A stretch of DNA of 64,000 nt from Bombyx mori. Taxonomy: Eukaryota > Arthropoda > Insecta > Lepidoptera > Bombycidae. The notes beneath the pieces were generated by a model. The model saw only the letters and a program-made list of their open reading frames with translations, was not told where the DNA came from and ran no database searches. The stretch spans positions 3,100,001-3,164,000 of the forward strand of contig NC_085108.1 in assembly GCF_030269925.1 (NCBI RefSeq), in the 5' to 3' direction. This document shows, one piece after another, positions 33,772-44,200 of the stretch; position 1 is the first letter of the stretch; each line of letters starts with the position of its first letter. Position numbers and translations under genes: made by a program.

Positions 33772-33817
33772 TGCCCTTGTAGGCAGACGAGCATACGGCC
33801 CACCTGATGGTGAGTGG

Positions 33818-35275
33818 TTACCGTCGCCCATGGACTTCAGCAATGCCAGGGGCAGAGCCAAGCCGCTGCCTACCGTTTAATACTCTCCACAAGCCTCGTT
33901 TGAAGAAGGACATGTCATAGCGCTCGGGAAACACCGTGGAGGGGAGCTCATTCCATAGCCGGATGGTACGTGGCAAAAAAGACCTCTGGAAACGCACTGT
34001 GGATGACCGTAGTGGCTCCAGGTAGTATGGATGAACTCTACTCCGGTGGCGGGCGGTGCGATGGTAAAAACGAGATGCCGGTATCATCTCGAACAATTCC
34101 TCAGAGCACTCCCCATGGAACATACGGTACAAAATGCAGAGGGAACCGAAGTCCCTCCGCAGACCCAGAGGCTCCAAACGATCCGTGAGAATGGGATTAT
34201 CGACAATCCGAACGGCCCTCCTCTGTATGGAGTCAAATGGAAGAAGCTGGTATTTGGGAGCCCCGGCCCAGAGATGGGAGCAGTACTCCACGCGAGGCCG
34301 GACTTGTGCTTTATAAAGCAAAAGCCTTTGTCCAGGCGTGAAGTACCGCTTCGCTCTGTTGAGGACTCCCAGCATTTTGGACGCCAACTTGGCTTTGCCT
34401 TCCAGATGACTCCGAAACTGGACATCGCTCGAAATCTCGACCCCAAGTATCCCAATACTCTCGGAAGGTTGCAGGGATACTCCTTGGAATTGCGGCGCCA
34501 TGACAAAGGGGTCCTTCTTCGCAGTGAACGCGCAAACTTGTGTCTTTATCGGGTTGAATTGAACCAAGTTCAATTCACCCCATTCGGAGACTCGCCTCAG
34601 AGAGTTCTCCACTTCAGACACAAGTTTAGATCGTCTCTCTTGCACCGCGCTCCGAGAGAGACTCTGATGGCCGATATATCGCGCATCCCCCGTGCTGTCA
34701 TCCGCATAGCAATGCATGCCATCAATAGACAGCATGTCATTGATATACAGGATGAAAAGCGTGGGGGAGAGCACCGAACCTTGTGGAACGCCAGCGTTAA
34801 TGGTCATGGTATCAGAGCAGTCACCGTCTACAACGACCATGATGCTCCGCCCATCCAAAAAGCTAGCGATCCACTTGCAGAGACCCTCGGGGATTCCGTA
34901 AGATGGTAGCTTCGACAGAAGTGCCCTATGCCAGACCCTGTCGAAGGCCTTCGCGATATCAAGGCTCACAGCAAGAGCCTCGCCCTTGCTCTCCAAGGCT
35001 TCAGCCCACCTGTGAGTAAGGTATACGAGAAGATCGCCAGCTGAGCGACCGTGACGGAAACCGTACTGTCGGTCACTGATCAGCTGGCGATCTTCAAGAT
35101 ACTTCAGGAGTTGTATATTTATTATTCGCTCCATCACCTTGGAAAGCAAGGAAGTTATCGCGATAGGCCTATAGCTCGATGGGTCCGACCGGTCACCCTT
35201 CTTGGGGATAGGGTGGACGTGGGCGGTCTTCCATGAAGACGGAACCCTGTTAGCGCAATAAGAGAGGCGATAAGA
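33818..35275 (-). CDS. LINE reverse transcriptase, C-terminal part of ORF2
   Basis: The frame is open from the truncation point (PIPKKGDRSDPSSYRPIAIT) to a stop at 33818, about 485 residues. Reverse transcriptase blocks are clear: YGFRHGRSAGDLL, LAVSLDIAKAFDRVWH, GVPQGSVLSPTLF and the catalytic YADD (HCYADDSTG). The endonuclease and the start of ORF2 are missing through 5' truncation, so it cannot move on its own. The lack of stops fits a recent insertion. Confidence 0.85.
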   Translation of the reverse strand, partial: SYRLSYCANRVPSSWKTAHVHPIPKKGDRSDPSSYRPIAITSLLSKVMERIINIQLLKYLEDRQLISDRQYGFRHGRSAGDLLVYLTHRWAEALESKGEALAVSLDIAKAFDRVWHRALLSKLPSYGIPEGLCKWIASFLDGRSIMVVVDGDCSDTMTINAGVPQGSVLSPTLFILYINDMLSIDGMHCYADDSTGDARYIGHQSLSRSAVQERRSKLVSEVENSLRRVSEWGELNLVQFNPIKTQVCAFTAKKDPFVMAPQFQGVSLQPSESIGILGVEISSDVQFRSHLEGKAKLASKMLGVLNRAKRYFTPGQRLLLYKAQVRPRVEYCSHLWAGAPKYQLLPFDSIQRRAVRIVDNPILTDRLEPLGLRRDFGSLCILYRMFHGECSEELFEMIPASRFYHRTARHRSRVHPYYLEPLRSSTVRFQRSFLPRTIRLWNELPSTVFPERYDMSFFKRGLWRVLNGRQRLGSAPGIAEVHGRR

Positions 35276-35514
35276 TAAGAATATGTTTTGACTGCTATTA
35301 ACAAAATTAATACATAATTTTATTTTACTTTAAAAGACAGATAATGTAACTGGTAAAAAATAAAAAATAGATGTTGCAAATATGACTAATATTAAAAATA
35401 TTAAACGTTAAACCTTTAAAATACTCTCCTGTAAAATTTTTAAATTTTGAGATTATACAGTTTTAATGCGAGAAGACGATATATGTTTAAATATACACAT
35501 GAATAGATAGTAAG

Positions 35515-35645
35515 CATCCAGACAAAGAGCAAATAAATGTTCATCACAAAAAAAATTTGCTCTATGCAAAAATCGAACCCACGACCCTTGGCGCAATAGT
35601 CAAAGCCGCTAATCGCTGCACCACGGAGTCAGTCTAGAGCTGTTT
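35515..35645 (-). mobile_element. tRNA-derived SINE, not Bm1
   Basis: The minus strand begins GACTCCGTGGTGCAGCGATT with an A-box-like TGGTGCAGCGATTAGCGG and a B-box-like GGGTTCGATTTTTGC, then a unique tail. There is no anticodon-loop fold or clear 3' acceptor pairing. Confidence 0.55.
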
Positions 35646-35759
35646 ATTATAAATGTTTATAATATATGTAAGGAATTTGTGCATGTATATATATGTATGT
35701 GTGTATGTGTTTATATATACGAGTATATTTCAATTGATTGGAAAAACCGCGTGTAATTT

Positions 35760-35884
35760 GTTTCCAAATGATTCTTTTCCACCTGATGGTTGTCTGGAAG
35801 AGATTGCTCTTAGCGATAAGACCGCCAATTGTACTTTTTTTTGTATTTAACGTTTCGCATTGTTTTTTTTGTACAATAAAGAAT

Positions 35885-35885
<1 letters not shown>
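35760..35885 (+). mobile_element. Probable LINE 3' tail
   Basis: TGTCTGGAAGAGATTGCTCT, AGCGATAAGACCGCCAATTG and TGTACAATAAAGAATGC resemble the 3' end of a common lepidopteran non-LTR element. It runs into a CT microsatellite. Confidence 0.4.

Positions 35886-35921
<36 letters not shown>
35886..35921. repeat. (CT)n microsatellite
   Basis: About 17 uninterrupted CT units. Confidence 0.95.
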
Positions 35922-35929
35922 AGTACGAT

Positions 35930-36052
35930 GGTAGATTCTGGGAAGCACTGCTCTTGTTAGAGCTAGTGTTAGCAAATTCTCTCAGGTTGAGCCCGTGAGC
36001 TCACCTACCTGTCTAGGCGTAGTCTCTTAGTCTACCAGCGAATAGGTAGGAA
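35930..36052 (+). mobile_element. Retroposon family F, 3' fragment
   Basis: GATGGTAGATTCTGGGAAGC to GCGAATAGGTAGGAAAAAAA. Confidence 0.58.
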
Positions 36053-36536
36053 AAAAATCATCTATTTACTCATCTACGACCTTTGGGTAAGTATGAGATA
36101 TATTGTCTTGGCGAGGATCGAATGAAAAGACAATGTGTTGACTGCGACTCTTCAAGATTTTGTTTCACGTAGCAAACCCGCATAAATGTGAATTTGGGAA
36201 ACCTTAAAACACTGGAGGATTCGGAATCTCACACCGGGCATCATACCGTGCAAGGTACTCATAGAGACAAAGCCTAGCTTACTTGATAGGAGCTTTTACG
36301 GACGCAGCTTACTGTCGCGAGACGTATTGCAATTAAATTATACAATACTTATTCGAGATTAGGTAATATCAATTAAGAAAGAAGAAAAGAAAAAAAACAT
36401 CGCAACATGATCAACTGTTACCACTTAAAAAATATTTAATTTAAAGTACAAAATTATTTCACGCATACTTTTATTCTTTTAATGGCAATAAATTGGCTTC
36501 TTGCGACGCCATTGTTGCCAGTATCGAAGTTAATAA

Positions 36537-36863
36537 AAATCTTTAATTATTTATTATTACGAATACTTTAAAATGGAATATGGAGCGGAATTTATTTTTA
36601 TTTAATATATTTGAAATTGAAATCCGTTGGAATGAAATGATATGAAATAACGCCCTAGTAAAAATTGTGGAAGCTTATCGAGACTTAAATGAGCTTTTTT
36701 TAAGAGCCCCACGAGTCACGTCCAGCGACTTTATATCTTCCCACACTCGTGTACTTTCACAGATGCTTAAAGGTAAATGAACCAGTTATAAAAAAAAAAA
36801 CACTAAATTATTGTAACAAATTCGCACAAGTTCGCTCTTAGCGTTCCCGCCAAAAGAGCCGTC
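36537..36863 (-). mobile_element. Retroposon family C, diverged copy
   Basis: TCACGTCCAGCGACTTTATA, ACTTTCACAGATGCTTAAA and CGTTCCCGCCAAAAGAGCC match the family with many changes. Confidence 0.55.
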
Positions 36864-36967
36864 AAAATACTTCAACAGTTAATACACAGTAATAGACAAT
36901 CAGCACAGATAACACAAAAACATCGACTCGCCTGACCGAAACATTTATTGATACGACTTATTTTTTC

Positions 36968-37205
36968 TTATTGCTTAGATGGGTGGACGAGCTCACAGCA
37001 CACTTGGCGTTAAGAGCTTACTGGAGCCCATAGACATCTACAACGTAAATACCACCACCCACCTTGAGATATGATTTCGGTCTCAGTATAGTTACAACGA
37101 CTGCTCCGCCCATCAAACCGAAACGCATTACTGCTTCGCGGCAGAAATAGGCAGGGCGGTGGTACCTACCCGTGCGGACTCACAAGACGTCCTACCACCA
37201 GTAAA
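36968..37205 (-). mobile_element. Bm1 SINE, 5'-truncated
   Basis: Complement of the Bm1 body with T-rich left end and CCTACCACCAGTAAAACG at the right. Confidence 0.9.
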
Positions 37206-37513
37206 ACGACTAAAACTAGCGATACATTGATGTTCGGACTTACGATTATCCGTTTGCCTATATTATCACAGTAAAACAAAAACAAAAACAAGCACGTGCC
37301 AGCACGAGATTCGATTCAGTCATCAATCTTCATGTTCATGACATTACTAACCGACTTTTAATATTAATGGAGGAGTTTATCGATTGGAGGTGTATGGTTT
37401 TTTTTTTCCGACATCCTTTTGTAATCAGACCTTCAGAAGTCTTAGCTGCCTTGTAATCCAAAAGACCCTTCCTATAAAAAGGGATATTGACGGTTTTCTA
37501 AAATTGCCAAATT

Positions 37514-37955
37514 AAACCGACTCCTCATACAGTCCGACTAAATGAAGACGACTGGTCATATAATCGGACTAAATGAAGACAATTGGTCATATAATACGAC
37601 TAAACGAAGCCGACGCGTCGTACAATCCCACTAAATTAATATGACTCGTCATATAATCCGACTAAATTAATACGACTCAATATATAATCCGACTAAATTA
37701 ACACGACTTGTTATATAATCTGAATAAATTGATACGATTCGTCATATAGTCCGACTAAATGAAGTCGACGCGTCATACAATCTGAATAAATTATTACGAC
37801 TCGTCATATAATCCGACTAAATGAAAACGACTCGTCATATAATCCGACCAAATTAAGACGACTCGTCATATAATCCGACTAAATGAAGACGATTCGTTAT
37901 ATAATCCGACTAGATTAAGACAACTGGTCATATAGTCCGACTAAATGAAGGTGTC
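37514..37955 (+). repeat. Minisatellite downstream of wit, about 31 bp unit, about 14 copies
   Basis: The unit is CCGACTAAATGAAGACGACT then CGTCATATAAT, with changes between copies. It starts about 115 bp beyond the wit stop codon. Confidence 0.88.
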
Positions 37956-38068
37956 GATGATCCCGGACCTCACTTAAGACACTAGTTCGTTCAATGGGTG
38001 GAACGACATTCGTGTGTTACACTCCGAACATTTAGCACTCCTCAACCGAAGACACGTACGTAGAGCAA

Positions 38069-38257
38069 CTACAGGGTGTTCCCCAGCATGACGCTGTCGT
38101 CGTACAGGCTCAGTCTGTTGGCGCTCTCCCGGCCCTTCTGAAGGGCTCGGTCGCGCCTGGCCTTGCGCAGGGCCACGGGAAGGTCGCCGGGGGTCTTGAC
38201 CCGGCCCGCCGGCTTCACTAGTTTAACGTCGCTCACCGTGCTGAAGATGTCGCTTAC
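38069..38257 (-). CDS. wit: wit exon 14: C-terminus and stop
   Basis: The terminal coding exon, 189 nt with TAG stop at 38069-38071, phase 0. It encodes VSDIFSTVSDVKLVKP, a basic segment (ALRKARRDRALQKGRE) and the end DDSVMLGNTL. The 3' UTR presumably runs toward the 37.5-37.95 kb minisatellite; no clear poly(A) signal was assigned. Confidence 0.85.
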   Translation of the reverse strand, partial: VSDIFSTVSDVKLVKPAGRVKTPGDLPVALRKARRDRALQKGRESANRLSLYDDSVMLGNTL

Positions 38258-41200
38258 CTGTCAACAAGAACGACCAATCATTACGACAAAGTTTTTGAAA
38301 CTATAATTTTGAACATGATATTAAGAGATTTGAGATTTGAAAATAAAACGTAATTAATAGCACTTTTACGGTTTAATTTCGCGTTTTTATTATTATTATT
38401 ATGTACTATTATTTATTGTAAGTATTTAGATTTAAATGATGACAAAAAAAACGCGAGAGCAAATCGTTAAAGTAATTTTAATGATGTCTATGATCCGAGG
38501 AAGTACTATTTTCTTTTTACTGCCCTTGTAGGCAGACGAGCATACGGTCCACCCGATGGTGAGTGTTTACCGTCGCCCATGGACTTCAGCAATGCCAGGG
38601 GCAGAGCCAAGCCGCTGTTTACTAAGCTAGAGATCAGAACGTAGATGAAAGCTTTTTTTTATGATTGAAAGATTACTGGTGGCCCGGAGGCCTTTCCAGT
38701 TCCACCAGGACAGGTCGACGAGCAAAGGCTCAGCCAGGAGGGGTGGGACTTCATAACAGCTGCCCGAGCACCTCCAAAGGAGACCTAACAACTCAAGAGC
38801 AATAGCTTCGCGAATGAATCTACCACCGGATCGAAATCGCGACCCGCTGAGAAGATCCGGCGAAAAACTCAGCGGGCTGATGCATGGGTTAGGTTGCACG
38901 TCGACTTCTTTCTCGAGTTCGACGAGTACGGTTACCGGGGTCCCTAAACCTGCTCCTAGTGTTAGAGTTGAAGGCGTCTAATGCAACGGTTATTGGATCT
39001 GATGGATCCGTAAGGACGTGTCTAGGGCAGACGAAAGTTGTATGTGTGGTGGGGCGCCTCTTTACCGGTGGTAGGACCTCTTGTAAGTCCGCACGGGTAG
39101 GTACCACCACTCTACCTATTTCTGCCGTGAAGCAGTGATGCGTTTCGGTTTGAAGGACGGGGCAGTCGTTGTAACTATACTGAGACCTTAGAACTTATAT
39201 CTCTAGGTGGGTGGCGGTATTTACGTTATAGATAGGCTCCGGTAACCATTGACCACCAGGTGGCATGTGAGTCCACCCAGCTAAGTATTAAAAGCTAAGA
39301 AACCTGCTCGAGCGAGCGCTGGCGGCGCACGGTGGGCTTGCGGGGCGCGGGGGCGGCGGCGTTGGGGGGGGCGGGCAGGTAGGCGGGGTTGTCTCCGCTG
39401 TAGCCATTCGCTACATTCTCTTTATCGTTGGGGTCGCTGACCTCGTTGTCGAAGTTCGAGTAGCGGTTGTGGTTCTTGTTGAAGGTCACCGTTTTCTTTT
39501 GGCTCTCCTTCAGCACGTCGTTCTGGAAACGTGATGGCGGACGTGAGACTTCGTCGCCCGCCTTGAGGCTTGAGGTCGAACACTCAATCACACTGGCGAT
39601 TATGCCCCTCTTAAGACCGGAATATTAAGAGCGTTAATTTTAGAAAACAAAATTAATTTAATTATTTAACTATATTAATTAAATTAACTGTTAAGTCATG
39701 TTCCGAAAAGAACAAGTGATCTATATATTTAAAAAAAAATGTTGTGACAAAGAAGTCTCCATCGTCTCTGTTCTTTGAAATTTTAGTAAATTAGTTCATA
39801 TAAGTCTGTTAAGTATGTTTTACAAAGGCATTATTATTATTTTTTCCATCTTTACTAGATAATGATTGATTTTTAGCATGGCGTCGGCGCGACCCATCGA
39901 GGAATAAAAAGGGGTAGAGTTGCCTCCCGAAACATCGAGGACCTATTGAAGTCGTCGTGGCCTAAGGGATAAGACGTCCGGTACATTCGTGTTGAGCGAT
40001 GCACCGGTGTTCGAATCCCGCAGACGGGTACCAATTTTTCTAACGAATTACGTACTGAACAAATGTTCACGATCGACTTCAACGATGAAGGAATAACATC
40101 GAGTAATAAAAATGAAGTCCGCAAAATTATAAATTTCGTAATTAATGGTGGTAGGACCTCTTGTGAGACCGCGCGGGTGGATACCACCGCCGTGAAGCAG
40201 TAATGCGTTTCGGTTTGAAGGGTAGGGCAGTCGCTGTAACTATACTGAAACCTTAGAACTTATATCTCAAGGTGGGTGGCGCATTTACGTTGTAGATGTC
40301 TATGGGCTCCAGTAGCATCAGGTGGGCTGTGAGCTCGTCCTCCCATCGAAGTAATAAAAATTGGCTAACGCTGGTCTATGGACGCACGAGTCGCTCACCT
40401 GGTACTTGGGGTCTTTGCTGACCGTCTGCATCGTGATCCTCGAGCCCCCGTTCTCGGACAAAAGCAGCAGCTGCTCGTCTTCACTTCCAGAACAATCCGA
40501 GTTCAACTCGAAGGGACTGGCCGCAGGGTTCGCACCCTCTATGAACTGCAACTCCAAATTGATACTGGCCCTGGATGAGCTGTTAGAGCCGGGCTTGTTG
40601 TCGCGGCTCAGTCGATTCTTGAGCGTCCAATCCCCGGATTCAGAGTTGTTCCTGTAAACGCTCTGGGATGAGGCGGATGTGCCTACGGACTGTTTCAAAC
40701 TCTCCGAACTGCTACCGTTCTTGCTCTTGATACCGCTTACGTCCGGTTGGACTTTCGGCACGATGACCGCGTAAATATGACTGTCGTTGTGCGAGGGTAT
40801 CTCCTTGAAGGTCGCGTCCGCCATCATGTTAGGGGACAGGGTTCGATTTGGCGGCGAGAGGCAGGGCGCTTCGTATATAAGATTCGGGTCTTGGCTCAGG
40901 ACCAAGTTGCTGGGTCTGTTGTAGTTGTTCTTGTCGTTAACTACGGATATCCTCGTTCTCTGGCCTTCCGGTGCGAGCTTCACTTCCGTATCCATTTTGT
41001 TCTTGTTGAACTTCTCGAAGAACTTCCTGATGCCCCATCCGGTTTTCTCGGTTCTTGTCTCCTGCAGTAAATTGGTTTGCTTCGGTCCCCGGTCGACGTC
41101 GTGGTGGCTCACGTCGTTCTGAACGTAATCTAGCGGGCGCTGGTGTGACCTGGTCACGTTCGGCCCCGAATTTTCCGGTACGGCAACCCTGGGCGAGCCC

Positions 41201-44200
41201 CTGGCCACAGACAAGCAATTGTCGTCTATGTTCTCGAGTCGGATGGCGTCGCTCGGGTCGGATATGTCCTTCAGGCTCTTGTGTATGAGCGTCACGTATT
41301 GCTGCGTGCTCGTGTGCGTGTTGCGTTCGATGCACGCGTTGCGGCCCATGTGCGGGTGCGGGTAGAGCAGCGGGGTCGTGACGTCACAACCGTGACGTAA
41401 CGCCGTGCAGTTGGAGTTCTTGTCCTGATCGGCTGGCGAGGGCGGGCTCGTCTCTGTTCACACACAAACAAACATACAAGCACGTTCGCTGTATAGGGTG
41501 AATTACTATTTGGTTTAAACGTCTTCTAGGGTCATATCGAGTTATATACATATTCGGAATCAGCGAATGTTTCTCAATCGATTCGATATTTTTAATTTAA
41601 TTTCAGTTAAGATATCGATATCGATGATTGTCTGTGCGTTACTAATCAGTCGGGAGTCCCTAGTTACGCTGTCGATGTATGGTCTTCCTCTATACTTCTA
41701 CACTAATATTATAAAGAGGAAAGATTTGTTTGTTTGTTTGTATTGAATAGGCTCCGAAACTACTGAGCCGATTGGAAAAATTCGTTCACTGTTTGGAAGC
41801 TACATTATTCCCGAGTGACATAGGCTATAACCGTTTTAGAAAAAAAAAAAAAAAAAATTGTATCCTTTCTAAAACTCCAATAATGTAACCCAAGGTGTAA
41901 AAAAATTACCTAAAATATTCTTTACATCGCGTGCCCTGCGAAAACTATTAATGATAGAATAAAATAATGTACTACGACTTTGTAGAACACATTATTATTT
42001 ACAAAAAGTGTCGCGACAGCATATGTCTAACTATTATAGTTATGCCGAAAATTAGTGTTGCAAAAAATTCGCTTAAACCAAATGGCCCTTCACTCCTCGA
42101 TATGCAGAAGGTACTTGGTTGCACGTTGTGTCGATTCTATACATACACATTCACACACACACAAACACACAAACGTACGTACTACATTTTTACAGATCGC
42201 CCTTTCTGGTGAACTTACTTTACCTGGTGACTTAGCACTGAACCACTGTCTTTTACTACATGGACACGTGACCCGACAAAATCCCGAGAACTTGGAAAAA
42301 TTAGTAGTTGTAGGTCACGTGGAAGGAAAGAGAAGTCGAGGAAGATTGCCAACCAGGTGGACGGACATTATCAAGGAGGCCACAAACACCAGCGTCCCGG
42401 GCGCCATTAAGCAGGCCGAATGCAGGCAACATTGGAGGAAGCTGGTGCAAAAACTGGACCAAGGTGGTCACGACCCTCAGCAATGAGGAAACGACAGAGA
42501 AGAAGAAGAGATGCGTGTCTCATCATTATTATGTTTAAGGCGATATCCGGCCCCACAATCACGCAGCAATTGAGATATTGGGTTAAGTGCGAGGCAGAAC
42601 CACAGGGGGCTCAAGGAGTCACCTTGATATATACTTTTTTTTTATAGCAATTTCCCTAGTTGTAATGTTGTGAAGATGTAATGTAGTTTTATTATTATTA
42701 TTATTATCTACCCGAATTCGGATGCAAGTTGTTATCGTGTATCAGAGGTCCCTGGGCTTGCAGTATCTGCTTCAGTTCGGCCATGCGTTCCTCAACGCAC
42801 ACCGCGGTCAACCTAAAAAGGACGAATCATAATAATCGTTCGAGATCTCTGCAGCGTTTTTTTTTTATTGCTTAGATGTGTGGACGAGCTCACAGCCCAC
42901 CTGGTGTTAAGTGGTTACTGGGGCCCATAGACATCTACAACGTAAATGCGCCACCCACCTTGAGATATAAGTTCTAAGGTGTATAGTTACAACGGCTGCC
43001 CGGCTCTTCAAACCGAAACACATTACTGCTTGACGGCAGAAATAGGCGGGGTGGTGGTACCTACCCGTGCGGACTCACAAGAGGTCCTACCACCAGTAGA
43101 AGTGTAAGTGATTGAGGCGATTACCAATCACCGGTGGTAGGGCTTGGTAGGAGCTTACACGGGTAGGCACCATAATCCTGATTGCTTCTACCGCGAAGCA
43201 GTGACACGCTCCGGTTTAAAGAGTGGGCCACTTGTTCTAATTGAGATTTCGAATTTTCGAGATCTCTACGAGCTTTTGTGGCTTTTTTTTAACTGGCAAT
43301 GGTTCATGTTCGATTTCTAATAAAGAACACGGACATTTATTGTGACAGTGAAAGAGAAAGAGATGGCGTATACTTTATTGCAAATCAAAAGACACATAAT
43401 TGAAAAACAGTCAACAGGGTATAATAGGCGGTACTTATCGCTAAAAGAGATCTCTTCTAGATAAGCTTTTTTATTTAGAAAAAAAATATATCTGAAAAAG
43501 ATACGTCACTTGTGATATGGTGTACTGTTGTTAACAAAATTATATTGAAAAATAATTCTAGAATTACTTATACGGGTGGATAATAGGGTCTTCCCTGATA
43601 TCGGTACTATTACGTGTATCGATATACTCGTATAGTATATAGCCATATAGGTAGCCGGTGAAATGTTATTGAGGTATCTAATTTGACGTATTATGTATTA
43701 TCTTTGTGAATGCGTGCGACAAAGGGAATTAAATGACTGGAAGTGGCCAGATTTTATAAAAACTTGGAAATTTTCTGTTGATGTTGATAAACGGGAATGT
43801 GTGCTACAAGAGAATTAAATGACTGGAAGTGGTTAGATTTAATTAACACTTGAAAATTTTCTGTTGATTTTGATAAATGGAAACGTCTGCGACAAGGGAA
43901 TTAAATGACTGGAAGTGGTTAGATTTCATTAAAACTTGGAAATTTACTGTTATTGTTGATAAATGGAAACGTCTGCAAAAAGGGAATTAAATTACTGGAA
44001 GTGGCCAGATTTAATTAAAACTTGAAAATTTTCTATCTATGTTGATAAATGGAAATGTCTGCGATAAGGAAATTAAATGACTGGAAGTGGTTAGATTTAA
44101 TTTAAACTTGAATATTTTCTATTGATGTTTATAAACGGGAACGTGTGCGATAAGGGAATTAAATGACTGGAAGTGGCCAGATTTAATTAAGCTTGGATTT

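Larger units (their letters stand above)
33680..35281 (-). mobile_element. 5'-truncated non-LTR retrotransposon (Jockey-like LINE) with 90-bp poly(A)
   Basis: On the minus strand: RT frame, 3' UTR-like end (GCAATGCCAGGGGCAGAGCC and TAGGCAGACGAGCATACGGC region) and an uninterrupted A90 tail (T90 at 33680-33769). A possible TATGTTTT target duplication flanks it (33676-33683 and 35282-35289). A related copy of the host sequence without the insertion is at 56160-56530. Related 3' fragments occur at 17965, 18926, 22001 and 38510. Confidence 0.85.
33490..35500 (+). repeat. Dispersed host-type repeat B, split by the LINE
   Basis: 33490-33679 plus 35282-35500 match 56160-56530 (AAAAGTGTACAA, CACCAGTATTTTTCTCATAA, ATTAATACATAATTTTAT, GATTATACAGTTTTAATG). 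The LINE lies between the two parts. Class unknown. Confidence 0.7.

Noticed and set aside
33571..33880. Frames made of long Lys or Phe runs
   Set aside because: Translation of the A90/T90 tract of the LINE tail.
34031..34909. Plus-strand open frame of 292 codons
   Set aside because: It is the antisense shadow of the LINE reverse transcriptase frame, whose YADD and other RT motifs are on the minus strand.
35573..35640. tRNA-like sequence on the minus strand
   Set aside because: The B-box-like part is present, but there is no paired acceptor stem; treated as a SINE head.
40361..41288. Plus-strand frames of 65-107 codons
   Set aside because: Antisense to the long exon 12 of wit, which is in frame with thirteen other exons.
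42340..42486. Whether the KRSRGRLPTRWTD frame could be a host gene
   Set aside because: The motif is the usual C-terminal end of insect LINE proteins, and the frame is antisense within a wit intron.
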